64,000 nt of DNA from Nesterenkonia salmonea (GTDB taxonomy: Bacteria > Actinomycetota > Actinomycetes > Actinomycetales > Micrococcaceae), in assembly GCF_005771525.1 (NCBI RefSeq), contig NZ_VAVZ01000005.1, positions 32,781 through 96,780 of the forward strand. The letters run 5' to 3'. The notes under the pieces were generated by a model. It was not told where the DNA came from and made no database searches. It saw only the letters and a list, made by a program, of their open reading frames with translations. The translations under genes and the position numbers were made by a program. Shown in pieces: positions 36,401 to 45,539 of the stretch. Position 1 is the stretch's first letter. The number at the start of each line of letters is the position of its first letter.

Positions 36401-37717
36401 TCAGATGTCCGCGGCTGCGATCCGGGTCTTGATCAGGGTTGAGGGCTGAGCGTGGCTGCCCTCAGAGATGTCGATCGCCTTACGCAGCGCCTGCTCGGCT
36501 CGCTGAATGCGATGCTCCTCATCGGTGTGCAGCGTGATGAGCGGTTCTCCGGCGCGTACGGCGTCACCGGGCTTGGCGTGCAGCCTGAGACCGGCGGCGG
36601 CTTGAACCTGGTCCTCCTTGCGTGCCCGTCCAGCGCCCAGTCTCCAGGCCGCTATCCCCACCGCGTAGGCGTCCATGCGAGTCAGTGTGCCTGTCTCCGC
36701 GGCGTGGATGGTGTGCATGTGCCGAGGTTCAGGCAGCGGCGCGTCAGGGTCTCCCCCCTGAGCGGCGATCATCCCCCGCCAGGCGTCCATTGCTTTGCCG
36801 TTCTTCAGGTTTTCCTGCGGGTCCACACCGGTCAGTCCCACGCCTGCCAGCATTTCTGCAGCCAGGGCCACAGTGAGCTCGACGACGTCCGCCGGGCCCC
36901 CTCCGGCCAGCACCTCCACAGATTCTTGAATTTCCACAGCGTTGCCTGCGGTGAGACCTAAAGGGGTGTCCATATCGGTGAGCAGGGCCGTGGTGTTCAC
37001 CCCAGCGTCAGCGCCCAAAGCGACCATGGTCTGAGCAAGTTCGAAGGCGTCGTCGTAGTTCTTCATAAAGGCCCCGGTGCCGACCTTCACGTCCAGGACC
37101 AAAGCGTCGGTGCCCTCAGCGATCTTCTTGGACATGATGGAACTGGCGATGAGCGGTATGGACTCTACGGTGCCTGTGACATCGCGCAGTGCGTAGAGCT
37201 TCTTATCCGCTGGAGCCAGGCCGGAGCCGGCAGCGCAGATCACAGCACCAACTGTGTCCAGCTGGTGGAGGATCTCGGCATTGGTCAGATGCGCACGCCA
37301 GCCGGGGATGGCTTCCAGCTTGTCCAGGGTGCCACCGGTATGTCCCAGCCCGCGGCCTGAGAGCTGCGGCACAGGCACCCCATAGGAGGCGACCAGTGGC
37401 GCCAGCGGCAGGGTGATCTTATCGCCGACGCCGCCGGTGGAGTGCTTATCTGCTGTGAGCCGCCGGCCACCTTCTGGCCTGGTCAGGGAACTGAAGTTCA
37501 TCCGATCCCCGGTGCCGATCATTGCAGCGGTCCACTGCCGGATCTCCGCTCGGTTCATCCCGCGCAGCAGGATCGCCATGGCGAGGGCACTCATCTGTTC
37601 CTCCGCGACGGTGCCATCGGTGTAGGCGTTGATCAGCCAGTCGATCTGTTCCTGGTTCAGGGTGCCGCCATCACGTTTGGTGCGGATGAGGTCGACGACG
37701 TCATGTGACGGGCTCAC
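36401..37717 (-). CDS. deoA: Thymidine phosphorylase
   Basis: A 438-residue pyrimidine-nucleoside phosphorylase: VDLIRTKRDGGTLNQEQIDW at the N-terminus, the phosphate-binding signature ADKHSTGGVGDKITLPLAPL and SGRGLGHTGGTLDKLEAIPG, and LVLDVKVGTGAFMKNYDDAF. It splits thymidine or deoxyuridine to base and deoxyribose 1-phosphate. It overlaps cdd by 4 bp, so cytidine deaminase and phosphorylase are made together as a pyrimidine salvage pair. Confidence 0.94.
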   Translation of the reverse strand: MSPSHDVVDLIRTKRDGGTLNQEQIDWLINAYTDGTVAEEQMSALAMAILLRGMNRAEIRQWTAAMIGTGDRMNFSSLTRPEGGRRLTADKHSTGGVGDKITLPLAPLVASYGVPVPQLSGRGLGHTGGTLDKLEAIPGWRAHLTNAEILHQLDTVGAVICAAGSGLAPADKKLYALRDVTGTVESIPLIASSIMSKKIAEGTDALVLDVKVGTGAFMKNYDDAFELAQTMVALGADAGVNTTALLTDMDTPLGLTAGNAVEIQESVEVLAGGGPADVVELTVALAAEMLAGVGLTGVDPQENLKNGKAMDAWRGMIAAQGGDPDAPLPEPRHMHTIHAAETGTLTRMDAYAVGIAAWRLGAGRARKEDQVQAAAGLRLHAKPGDAVRAGEPLITLHTDEEHRIQRAEQALRKAIDISEGSHAQPSTLIKTRIAAADI

Positions 37718-38118
37718 GGAGCCACCTTTCCTAGGTCTGCGGGGCCGAAAGCCTGCGGCAGGATGCCCTCCATGTTCGTGATTCCTTCAGGGGTCAAGAT
37801 CTGGAACGTTTCTGCGGCGAACTCGTTGAGCAGTTGGCGGCAGCGCCCGCAGGGCATGATGGTCTCCCCGTTGGCGTTGACGCAGGTGAAGGCGGCGATC
37901 TGGCCCCCGCCGGTGAGGTGAAGCTGGCCGACCAGTGTGTTCTCAGCGCACTGGCCGACGCCGTAGGAGGCGTTCTCCACATTGCAGCCGGTGATGAGCC
38001 GACCGTCTGTGGTCAGCGCAGCTGCCCCCACTTGATACTGCGAGTAGGGAGCGTATGCGCGGCTCCGGGCGTGGTTTGCGGCGGCAGTGAGCACACTGAA
38101 ATCGACGTCGTCAGCCAT
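37714..38118 (-). CDS. cdd: Cytidine deaminase
   Basis: A 134-residue homotetrameric-type cytidine deaminase. GCNVENASYGVGQCAENTLV supplies the first zinc cysteine and catalytic glutamate, and TIMPCGRCRQLLNEFA the other two cysteines. It deaminates cytidine and deoxycytidine to the uridine forms used by DeoA, whose gene overlaps by 4 bp. The amidohydrolase gene ends 9 bp upstream, so transcription may start from manC. Confidence 0.94.
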   Translation of the reverse strand: MADDVDFSVLTAAANHARSRAYAPYSQYQVGAAALTTDGRLITGCNVENASYGVGQCAENTLVGQLHLTGGGQIAAFTCVNANGETIMPCGRCRQLLNEFAAETFQILTPEGITNMEGILPQAFGPADLGKVAP

Positions 38119-38127
38119 GGAGTAATC

Positions 38128-39411
38128 CTAAGCGTTGGCGGAGAGGCAGATGTGGGCCACTTCCGCCATCACTCTGACGCCTATTGCGATGGCGCGCTCA
38201 TCCGGGATGTAGTCTCCCCTGTGCAAATCGTAGGCTTCCCCTCCTGGGGTCATGGTGCCGAGTCGGAACATGGAGCCAGGAACCTCCTGGGTCATCCAGC
38301 CGAAGTCCTCACCGCCCATGGACTGCTCCGCGAGAGTCAGACTCGATTCCCCGAGGGCCTTCTTCGCGGCCCGGTCGATGATTCCGGTGCAGTCTTCGTC
38401 ATTGACCACAGGCGGCACGCCTCGCACGTGGTCGAGGGTGACGCTGACCCCGTACGCGGCAGCGGCCTGCTCGACGATGGGAACCAGCACTCCCCCGGCC
38501 TCTTTCCACGCATCGGCGTCAAGTATGCGCATGGTGCCGTGCAGCGCCCCGTTGGAGGGTATGGCGTTGGCAGCGTTTCCGGCGCTGATATGTCCCCAAA
38601 CCAAGGAGACTCCGCTGCGGACGTCGATCCGTCTGGCCAGGATGGCGGGGACACTGGTGGCGATATGCCCCAGCGCTCCGATGACGTCTTCGGTCAGGTG
38701 CGGCCGTGAAGTGTGGCCGCCGCGGCCCGTGACCTCGACCCGCACCAGGTCCGATGCCGAGGTGATGGGACCGATCCGGGTGCCGACTGAACCGACGGTG
38801 AGCTTGGGGTCGGCGTGCAGGGCGAAGATCCGAGGCACGTCCCGGAGCACACCCTGCCTCACGATCTCTTGGGCACCACCGGGAAAGTGCTCTTCAGCCG
38901 GCTGAAAGATGATGCGGATGCGGCACGCGAGTCCTTGGTCGCCGCCAGTCTGTGATGACCGTTGTGTGTGCAACCGCTGGAGGGTCCATGCCAGGCCCAT
39001 CATGACTGTGGTGTGCAGGTCGTGGCCGCAGGAGTGCGCTACTCCCGTGTTCTGCGAGGCGTAGTCGAGTCCGGTGGTTTCAGTGATGGGCAGTGCGTCG
39101 ATGTCACCCCGAAAAGCAGCGGCGATCGGGGCATCCGCTGGCCCGACATCCACATAACATCCGGTGGTCTCCGGCAGCAGCTGAGGTTCCAGACCGGCCT
39201 CACGCAGGTGGGCCGCGATACTCGCTGTGGTGCGTTTTTCTTTCCAGGACAACTCCGGATGGGCGTGGAGGTCTCTGCGGAAGGAGATCAGGTCACTTTC
39301 CAGTTCTGCCACGAGGTCTGCTGTGGCAGTGGCTGGCGCGGTGAGGCGCGTGACTTCGGCGTCGACACGTGCTGTGGTTTCCCGCCCGGTTGCCTCCGCA
39401 TCAGAGGACAT
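38128..39411 (-). CDS. M20-family amidohydrolase (N-acyl amino acid / aminobenzoyl-glutamate type)
   Basis: A 427-residue M20D metallopeptidase. DLHAHPELSWKEKRTTASIA, FRGDIDALPITETTGLDY, SCGHDLHTTVMMGLAWTL and RIIFQPAEEHFPGGAQEIVR give the dinuclear metal ligands and catalytic glutamate, GRGGHTSRPHL is the dimerisation-domain motif, and SMGGEDFGWM ends the site. It hydrolyses an amide-linked amino acid conjugate; the substrate is unknown. ATG 39411 is chosen because GGAGA lies close upstream and it gives the family length. Its start overlaps the manC stop by 11 bp. Confidence 0.88.
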   Translation of the reverse strand: MSSDAEATGRETTARVDAEVTRLTAPATATADLVAELESDLISFRRDLHAHPELSWKEKRTTASIAAHLREAGLEPQLLPETTGCYVDVGPADAPIAAAFRGDIDALPITETTGLDYASQNTGVAHSCGHDLHTTVMMGLAWTLQRLHTQRSSQTGGDQGLACRIRIIFQPAEEHFPGGAQEIVRQGVLRDVPRIFALHADPKLTVGSVGTRIGPITSASDLVRVEVTGRGGHTSRPHLTEDVIGALGHIATSVPAILARRIDVRSGVSLVWGHISAGNAANAIPSNGALHGTMRILDADAWKEAGGVLVPIVEQAAAAYGVSVTLDHVRGVPPVVNDEDCTGIIDRAAKKALGESSLTLAEQSMGGEDFGWMTQEVPGSMFRLGTMTPGGEAYDLHRGDYIPDERAIAIGVRVMAEVAHICLSANA

Positions 39412-40570
39412 CGGAGTCTCCTTTCGCTTTGAGCGCTTCAACCGCCTGTTTCACGCTCTGCGCGTGATCGGTGGTGGTCACCAGAAGTGCGTCCTCAGTG
39501 TCGACCACCACAATGTCTTTGACACCGATCAGTGCCACCACGCGTTGAGTTTCGGACACGACGACGCCGGATGAGTCCTCGGAATACACTCTCGGTTTTT
39601 TGCCGAGGACTGTCATGTTCTCCTGCTGAGCCGCCGGGTTGAGCCGCGCTATGGCCGCGAAGTCACCGACGTCGTCCCAGGTGAAGTTCCCTGGGATGAC
39701 GGCCACATCTCCGGCATCAGCAGCCGGTTCGGCGACCGCGTAGTCAATGGCCGTCTTGGGCAGGGTGGGCCAGACGCGGGCGAGTGTCTCCGCCTGGTGG
39801 TCGGTGCCCCACGCGGCCGCGATTTCGGTCAGTCCCGCGTGAAGCTCCGGTTCGGCGGCTGCCAGGTGATCAAGCAGCAAGGAGACTGGCGCGACGAACA
39901 TCCCGGCATTCCAGAGGTAGTCTCCGCTGGCCACATATTCCTGCGCGATCTGTTCTCCCGGCTTTTCCACAAACTCGATCACGTGGTGTGCGTCGGGGGC
40001 ATCTGCCACCTGGTACTTCTCACCGGTGCGGATGTACCCGAACCCGGTGGAGGGGTGCGTGGGCTTGATGCCGATGGTCACAATCTTGTCGGTGGCGGCA
40101 GTGACCACAGCTTGTCCGACCGCATCACGGAAGATCTGCACTGGTGCGATCACATGATCGGCTGCAAAAGACCCCATGATGGTCCCCGCAGAACCGGTGC
40201 GTCCGGCGGCTACATCGCGGGAGTGAAGTATGGCGGCGGCCAATCCAATGGCCGCTGCAGAGTCTTTGGGTTCGGGCTCGAGGACCAGATCCTCCAAGTT
40301 GAGCTCTGGAATCTGGCCGAGCACCGCCTCGCCGTGGGCCTCTCCGGTCACTACCATGACTGAGTGCCCGGAGAGGGGAAGCAGTCGTTCATAGGTGGAT
40401 CGGATGAGCGTCGTTCCCGCTCCGGTCAGGTCGTGCAGAAACTTGGGTGCGCCTGCGCGGGACAGCGGCCACAGTCTTGTTCCCACACCACCTGCGGGGA
40501 TCACTGCGTGGAATCGATCCAGTGCTGATGGGGGGATACTGGCCTGTGTGGAGTTGGAGCTGGAAGTCAC
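39401..40570 (-). CDS. manC: Mannose-1-phosphate guanylyltransferase
   Basis: A 389-residue GDP-mannose pyrophosphorylase without an isomerase domain. HAVIPAGGVGTRLWPLSRAG is the nucleotide-binding signature, followed by PKFLHDL, EPEPKDSAAAIGLAAAI, GSFAADHVI and the sugar-binding FVEKPGEQIAQEYVASGDYL WNAGMF stretch. It makes GDP-mannose for mannosylated glycolipids, lipoglycans or glycoproteins. The GTG at 40570 is supported by TACGCT seven bases upstream. The 243-bp gap to sdhC is the divergent control region. Confidence 0.92.
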   Translation of the reverse strand: MTSSSNSTQASIPPSALDRFHAVIPAGGVGTRLWPLSRAGAPKFLHDLTGAGTTLIRSTYERLLPLSGHSVMVVTGEAHGEAVLGQIPELNLEDLVLEPEPKDSAAAIGLAAAILHSRDVAAGRTGSAGTIMGSFAADHVIAPVQIFRDAVGQAVVTAATDKIVTIGIKPTHPSTGFGYIRTGEKYQVADAPDAHHVIEFVEKPGEQIAQEYVASGDYLWNAGMFVAPVSLLLDHLAAAEPELHAGLTEIAAAWGTDHQAETLARVWPTLPKTAIDYAVAEPAADAGDVAVIPGNFTWDDVGDFAAIARLNPAAQQENMTVLGKKPRVYSEDSSGVVVSETQRVVALIGVKDIVVVDTEDALLVTTTDHAQSVKQAVEALKAKGDSDVL

Positions 40571-40577
40571 TCGACCT

Positions 40578-40583
40578 AGCGTA
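40578..40583 (-). promoter_or_regulatory. -10 element of manC (leaderless type)
   Basis: Minus-strand TACGCT is followed by seven bases and GTG 40570. Confidence 0.45.
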
Positions 40584-40723
40584 TCCCCTGAGCCGGATCT
40601 CACTGAGTACCCTGTGAAACAGGTCATGACGAAATGGCGGCACATCTGGCGGGGAGCTTTTAGCGGCGTCGATACCACAACAGGCTGACGTGGGCCATTA
40701 TACGACAACCCGAAGCAGAGGAC

Positions 40724-40744
40724 TTTTCTACAACGTGTAGAAAA
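40724..40744. promoter_or_regulatory. Perfect inverted repeat upstream of sdhCDAB, candidate operator
   Basis: Arms TTTTCTACA and TGTAGAAAA are separated by three bases, 69 bp before the sdhC start. A possible -10 (TAGGAT, 40766-40771) lies 21 bases downstream, so a bound protein would overlap the -35. The controlling protein is unknown; none is encoded next to it. Confidence 0.55.
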
Positions 40745-40813
40745 CAAAGCTGCACCTCGAAAGATTAGGATGGGGCTCAGTGCCATGCGACGACGCTGGA
40801 AAGGTAACTGAAC

Positions 40814-41218
40814 GTGACGCAGACAAAAAGCACCTCCGGTGGACGGGGGACGCTCTACAGAGGCCGCGAAGGTATGTGGTCCTGGGTTGGGCACCGCATC
40901 ACCGGTGTCGGAATCTTCTTCTTTCTTCTAGTCCATGTACTGGACACCTCGCTGGTCCGCGTCTCGCCTGAGGCTTATGACGCGGTCATCGGCGCATATA
41001 AACACCCCATCATGATCATGGGAGAGATCGGCCTGGTGGGCGCCATCGTCTTCCACGCATTCAACGGTCTGCGCATTATTCTGGTGGACTTCTGGAAGCA
41101 GGGCACCCGGTATCACCGCCAGATGCTTTGGGCCGTCATGATCCTGTGGTTCGTGACAATGGTGGCGTTCTCAATCCGCCATCTGATGATCTTTTTCGAA
41201 GGCTGGGAGGGTTTCTGA
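40814..41218 (+). CDS. sdhC: Succinate dehydrogenase cytochrome b556 subunit
   Basis: A 134-residue membrane anchor with three helices. RGREGMWSWVGHRITGVGIF is the SdhC signature; the Ser/Arg pair lies near the quinone site. HVLDTSLVR and IVFHAFNGLRIILVDFW follow, with histidines suited to heme b ligation. It binds menaquinone and anchors SdhAB to the membrane. GTG 40814 is preceded by AAGG. It is the first gene of sdhCDAB and lies one base from sdhD. Confidence 0.93.
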   Translation: MTQTKSTSGGRGTLYRGREGMWSWVGHRITGVGIFFFLLVHVLDTSLVRVSPEAYDAVIGAYKHPIMIMGEIGLVGAIVFHAFNGLRIILVDFWKQGTRYHRQMLWAVMILWFVTMVAFSIRHLMIFFEGWEGF

Positions 41219-41219
41219 G

Positions 41220-41729
41220 ATGACCACCACGAACTCTGAAGCGGTACTCCCAGCGCAGGGCATTGAAGCCCCCCGCTCGGGACGGATCGACCCCAAGTAC
41301 CTTCGCTCCAACCCCTCGTCTGGCTCCTTTGAAATGGTCGCTTGGGTGTTTATGCGAGTCTCAGGTGCGGCACTTGTGGTGCTCATCTTCGTACACCTGT
41401 TCTCCAACCTCATGGTCGGGGAAGGCATCCACCAGATCGACTTCGCATTCGTAGCCGGCAAATGGGCCAATCCCGTCTGGCAGTTCTGGGATCTCACCAT
41501 GCTGTGGCTGGCTATGCTCCACGGCACTAATGGCATGCGCACCATCATCAACGACTACGCGGAAAAAGATTCGACGCGGCTCTGGCTGAAGTCGATCCTT
41601 TACTCGGCTACTGCGGTCATCATCATTCTGGGCACCCTGGTGATCTTCACCTTCGAGCCCTGCCTGGTCGACGACGCCGGGAACCTGATGGACTACGCAC
41701 CGTCGTTCTGCGAGAGCGTCGTCAACTAG
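41220..41729 (+). CDS. sdhD: Succinate dehydrogenase hydrophobic membrane anchor subunit
   Basis: A 169-residue protein with three membrane helices ([60 protein letters not shown]). The RVSG and FVHLFSNL motifs and the conserved DY(AE) after helix two match SdhD. A 50-residue polar N-terminus and an acidic tail flank them. It pairs with SdhC to hold heme and the quinone site. The 64-bp gap before sdhA holds no obvious element. Confidence 0.92.
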   Translation: MTTTNSEAVLPAQGIEAPRSGRIDPKYLRSNPSSGSFEMVAWVFMRVSGAALVVLIFVHLFSNLMVGEGIHQIDFAFVAGKWANPVWQFWDLTMLWLAMLHGTNGMRTIINDYAEKDSTRLWLKSILYSATAVIIILGTLVIFTFEPCLVDDAGNLMDYAPSFCESVVN

Positions 41730-41793
41730 AGCACGACGACGCCCCCGCACCGCACGCACCCACACGCACCAAGAGAAAAGAGCCGAACAGAAC

Positions 41794-43581
41794 ATGCAGG
41801 TTCATAAGTACGACGTTGTGATCGTCGGCGCCGGCGGCGCAGGGATGCGCGCCGCCATCGAGTCAGGTCAGCGCGCGCACACTGCGGTGCTGACCAAGCT
41901 TTACCCGACCCGCTCGCACACAGGAGCCGCCCAAGGCGGTATGTGTGCAGCGCTGGCGAATGTTGAAGAAGACAACTGGGAGTGGCACACTTTCGACACT
42001 GTCAAAGGTGGCGACTACCTCGTCGACCAGGACGCCGCCGAGGTCATGGCCAAAGAGGCCATCGACGCGGTCTTGGACCTGGAGAAGATGGGGCTCCCCT
42101 TCAACCGGACGCCCGAAGGCAAGATTGATCAAAGGCGCTTCGGCGGACACACCCGCGATCACGGCAAGGCCGCCGTGCGCAGGGCGTGCTATGCCGCAGA
42201 CCGCACCGGTCACATGATCCTGCAGACGCTCTACCAAAACTGCGTCAAGCACAATGTTGAGTTCTACAACGAGTACTACGTTCTGGACCTCATCACCGTG
42301 GAAGAGGATGCGACCCGGGAAGACGGAAGCACCTATAAGCAGAAGCGCGTGGCAGGCGTCGTCACCTACGACCTCGCTTCCGGCGAGCTGCACATCTTCC
42401 AGGCCAAGTCCGTCGTGTTCGCCACAGGCGGCCTGGGCAAGATCTTCAAGACGACGTCCAACGCTCACACGCTGACAGCTGATGGCATGGCCATCGCCTA
42501 CCGTGCAGGTATTCCACTTGAGGACATGGAGTTCGTCCAGTTCCACCCCACCGGACTAGCGGGCCTGGGCGTGCTGCTCTCCGAAGCGGCCCGTGGCGAA
42601 GGCGGCATTCTGCGCAATAGTGAGGGTGAGCGTTTCATGGAGCGATACGCCCCCACCATCAAGGACCTCGCACCCCGGGATATCGTGGCTCGTGCCATGT
42701 CCCAGGAGGTCCGCGAAGGCCGCGGCGCAGGCCCCAATAAGGACTACGTGTACCTGGACCTCACGCACCTCGAGCCCGAACACATCGACGCCAAACTGCC
42801 GGACATCACCGAGTTCGCCCGCACGTACCTGGCAGTGGAACCTCATACTGAGCCTGTCCCAGTGTTCCCCACCTGCCACTACGCCATGGGCGGTGTCCCG
42901 ACCAATATCAAGGCGGAGGTGCTCCAGGACAACGACACCGTGGTCCCTGGACTCTACGCTGCCGGCGAGGTGGCGTGCGTGTCAGTTCACGGGTCCAACC
43001 GCCTGGGTACCAACTCGCTGCTCGACATCAATGTCTTCGGCAAGCGCGCTGGTCTCTACGCGGCCGAGTACGCCAACAGCGCTGAGTTCGTCGAACTTCC
43101 GGAGGCCCCGGAAACCTTCGTCACCGAGCAACTGGATATGCTGCGCAACTCCACCGGAGAACAACGCGTCGCCACCATCCGCGCTGAACTCCAAGACACG
43201 ATGGACCTCAATATGCAGGTCTTCCGGTCCGAGGAAAGCATCAGAGAAGCTCTGGATAAGATCTACGAGCTCAAGGCGCGTTACCAGCAGATCACTGTTC
43301 AGGACAAGGGCAAACGCTTCAACCTGGACCTGTTGGAAGCCCTCGAACTCGGTTTCCTGCTGGACATGGCTGAGGTGATGACAGTCTCCGCTATGCACCG
43401 GAAGGAGTCCCGTGGTGGTCACTACCGCGAGGACTATCCTGACCGCGATGACGAGAACTTTATGCTGCATTCGATGCTGTACAAGGATCCCGACTTTGTG
43501 ACCGAAGGGGTCGAGGGTATTCGCTTCGACACCAAACCGGTCACCTTCACCCGCTACGAGCCGATGGAGCGTAAGTACTGA
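41794..43581 (+). CDS. sdhA: Succinate dehydrogenase flavoprotein subunit
   Basis: A 595-residue flavoprotein. It has the dinucleotide motif [20 protein letters not shown], the covalent-FAD histidine in [18 protein letters not shown], the active-site [11 protein letters not shown] and [12 protein letters not shown] stretches, [15 protein letters not shown], and [20 protein letters not shown]. It oxidises succinate to fumarate and passes electrons to SdhB, linking the TCA cycle to menaquinone. The stop and the sdhB start share a base. Confidence 0.97.
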   Translation: MQVHKYDVVIVGAGGAGMRAAIESGQRAHTAVLTKLYPTRSHTGAAQGGMCAALANVEEDNWEWHTFDTVKGGDYLVDQDAAEVMAKEAIDAVLDLEKMGLPFNRTPEGKIDQRRFGGHTRDHGKAAVRRACYAADRTGHMILQTLYQNCVKHNVEFYNEYYVLDLITVEEDATREDGSTYKQKRVAGVVTYDLASGELHIFQAKSVVFATGGLGKIFKTTSNAHTLTADGMAIAYRAGIPLEDMEFVQFHPTGLAGLGVLLSEAARGEGGILRNSEGERFMERYAPTIKDLAPRDIVARAMSQEVREGRGAGPNKDYVYLDLTHLEPEHIDAKLPDITEFARTYLAVEPHTEPVPVFPTCHYAMGGVPTNIKAEVLQDNDTVVPGLYAAGEVACVSVHGSNRLGTNSLLDINVFGKRAGLYAAEYANSAEFVELPEAPETFVTEQLDMLRNSTGEQRVATIRAELQDTMDLNMQVFRSEESIREALDKIYELKARYQQITVQDKGKRFNLDLLEALELGFLLDMAEVMTVSAMHRKESRGGHYREDYPDRDDENFMLHSMLYKDPDFVTEGVEGIRFDTKPVTFTRYEPMERKY

Positions 43582-44366
43582 TGAGCACTCCCACTGTTGA
43601 GAAAGAACCCGCTTCCAAGATCGACCTCGCTGATTCCGGCGAGGCTGGCGCGGTGCAGGAATTTAATATCACCCTGAAAGTCCGGCGCTACGATCCTGAA
43701 CGTGCTGAGGATGCCTGGTGGGACGAATGGGAACTCACCATGTTCGGCACTGACCGTGTCCTGGACGCCCTCCACCGGGTCAAATGGGAAGTCGATGGCA
43801 CGCTGACGTTCCGCCGCTCCTGCGCACACGGTATCTGCGGCTCAGACGCTATGCGGATCAACGGACGCAACCGGCTGGCCTGCAAAACGCTGCTGAAGGA
43901 TCTGGACACCTCCAAGCCCATTGTGGTCGAAGCGATCAAGGGCCTTCCCGTAGAGAAGGATCTGATCGTGGACATGGAGCCGTTCTTCCAGTCCTACCGG
44001 GAGATCATGCCCTTCATGATTAACAACTCCCCTGCCCCGACTGCCGAGCGTGTGCAGTCGCCAGAGGAGCGGGAACGCTTCGATGACACCACCAAGTGCA
44101 TTCTGTGTGCAGCATGCACCAGCTCCTGCCCGGTGTTCTGGACCGACGGCCAGTACTTTGGTCCTGCGGCGATCGTGAACGCCCACCGCTTCATCTTCGA
44201 CTCCCGTGATGACGCCGGAGATATGCGCCTGGAGATCCTCAACGACAAGGAAGGCGTGTGGCGCTGCCGCACCACCTTCAACTGCTCTGAGGCGTGCCCC
44301 CGAGGCATCGAGGTCACCAAGGCTATCCAAGAGGTCAAGACCGCGATTCTCACTCGATCTATGTGA
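43581..44366 (+). CDS. sdhB: Succinate dehydrogenase iron-sulfur subunit
   Basis: A 261-residue protein with the three clusters. SCAHGICGSDAMRINGRNRL with a later Cys binds [2Fe-2S], KCILCAACTSSCPVFW binds [4Fe-4S], and CRTTFNCSEACPRGIEVTKA supplies the remaining [3Fe-4S]/[4Fe-4S] cysteines. It relays electrons from the SdhA flavin to quinone. It is the last gene of the operon and is followed directly by a very strong hairpin. Confidence 0.97.
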   Translation: MSTPTVEKEPASKIDLADSGEAGAVQEFNITLKVRRYDPERAEDAWWDEWELTMFGTDRVLDALHRVKWEVDGTLTFRRSCAHGICGSDAMRINGRNRLACKTLLKDLDTSKPIVVEAIKGLPVEKDLIVDMEPFFQSYREIMPFMINNSPAPTAERVQSPEERERFDDTTKCILCAACTSSCPVFWTDGQYFGPAAIVNAHRFIFDSRDDAGDMRLEILNDKEGVWRCRTTFNCSEACPRGIEVTKAIQEVKTAILTRSM

Positions 44367-44375
44367 GGTTCTCCT

Positions 44376-44422
44376 GCAGAAGGAGGGGCCCACTGCTTTG
44401 CGCGGTGGGCCCCTCCTTCTGC
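44376..44422. terminator. Strong bidirectional terminator between sdhB and the YihY gene
   Basis: Two fully complementary 18-base GC-rich arms (44376-44393 and 44405-44422) enclose an 11-base loop. It lies 10 bp past the sdhB stop and 3 bp past the convergent YihY stop. TTCTGC-type arm ends rather than a long T run follow. Confidence 0.85.
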
Positions 44423-44424
44423 GT

Positions 44425-45534
44425 TCAGCTCCGGACAGCCTGGTCCGAGGCCACAATTGCACCCCAGCTGGCGGCCATAAGGTAGACCAAGCTGAACAGA
44501 TAGAAGTAGAAGAACAGGCCCAGCACGGTGGCGAAGGGCAGCAGGACATCATTGGAGGTCGCATTCGAGATGAGCTGAGTAGACAGCTGCCTCAACAGCG
44601 AGGACCCGACACCGGCGATGATCGCAACTTGCCACAGGGCCGCGACCGGGATCACTATGCGCGAGGCTACGCGCATCACCAGGATGGCAACCAGAACGTC
44701 CAAGACAAAGGACACACCGATAGCCGCCAGTCGTGTGACCGGGCCGTCTAGAGCCTCCCAACCAAGGAATCCCAGGGTCGCATCAAGTGACACCGTGGTA
44801 ATCAAGTTGGCGGCTGTCGTCGCCGCCAAGACGGCACCTAGAACGAGCATGATGAGAAAGTCTCGGGCCTTCACCACCCAGATGTATTCGGCCATGAGTG
44901 GCCGGTCGAAGATACTGCGAATTCCAGACCGCAACCCGTGGATCCAGCTCAGTGAGGCTACTATCGCGACCAACAGTGACACCACCAGAGCAGTATTGAA
45001 GCCTGCTGTATCGAAGAGCTGATCTGGGCGGGCCAACCCCCCATCGCCAGTATCGATCACTCCCGGCACAGCCGTTTCAACAGCCTCGACAATGAAGGCC
45101 TGCAGCTCTTCATCTCCACTGATCACAAGACCAGCCACTGAGAAGCCTGCAACAAGCATTGCGGACACGGAGAAGAACATCATGTACGCGGCGCCGGCGG
45201 CCATCACCGTGCCGTAGTGGAAGAAGAAGAGGTTCAGTGACCGCATCGCACGAGTACGATTCAGCCTAGTGAGCCACCATTCCAGCATCGGAACAAACAG
45301 GGCAGTGCCGCTTCGACCTTCTCGTTTCGCTCTCCCATAGGCCATCCGCGCTTGGAGCTCTTCACGCTTGAGCAGGTCATGATCTACCGGGTTATTTCGG
45401 GGCTTGACCTCATGGCTGTCGTCGAACTTCTCAACTCGTGCTTTGGCCGCATCAAGAATGGCACCGGTGTTCCCTCGTTGGTGCCCGCGGCGTGCTGCTT
45501 GGTTTTGTGGCCGTAGGCGGGAACTGCGGGGCAT
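44425..45534 (-). CDS. YihY/BrkB-family membrane protein
   Basis: A 369-residue protein with six membrane helices in the YihY/virulence factor BrkB pattern: NLFFFHYGTVMAAGAAYMMF (FF...AAAYYxFFS-like), SLSWIHGLRSGIRSIFDRPL, VTRLAAIGVSFVLDVLVAIL and FYLFSLVYLMAASWGAIVAS. The 90-residue N-terminus is basic and polar. The name RNase BN sometimes given to this family is wrong; function is unknown. Its gene starts 5 bp after trpS, so the two are probably cotranscribed. Confidence 0.87.
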   Translation of the reverse strand: MPRSSRLRPQNQAARRGHQRGNTGAILDAAKARVEKFDDSHEVKPRNNPVDHDLLKREELQARMAYGRAKREGRSGTALFVPMLEWWLTRLNRTRAMRSLNLFFFHYGTVMAAGAAYMMFFSVSAMLVAGFSVAGLVISGDEELQAFIVEAVETAVPGVIDTGDGGLARPDQLFDTAGFNTALVVSLLVAIVASLSWIHGLRSGIRSIFDRPLMAEYIWVVKARDFLIMLVLGAVLAATTAANLITTVSLDATLGFLGWEALDGPVTRLAAIGVSFVLDVLVAILVMRVASRIVIPVAALWQVAIIAGVGSSLLRQLSTQLISNATSNDVLLPFATVLGLFFYFYLFSLVYLMAASWGAIVASDQAVRS

Positions 45535-45539
45535 GAGGG

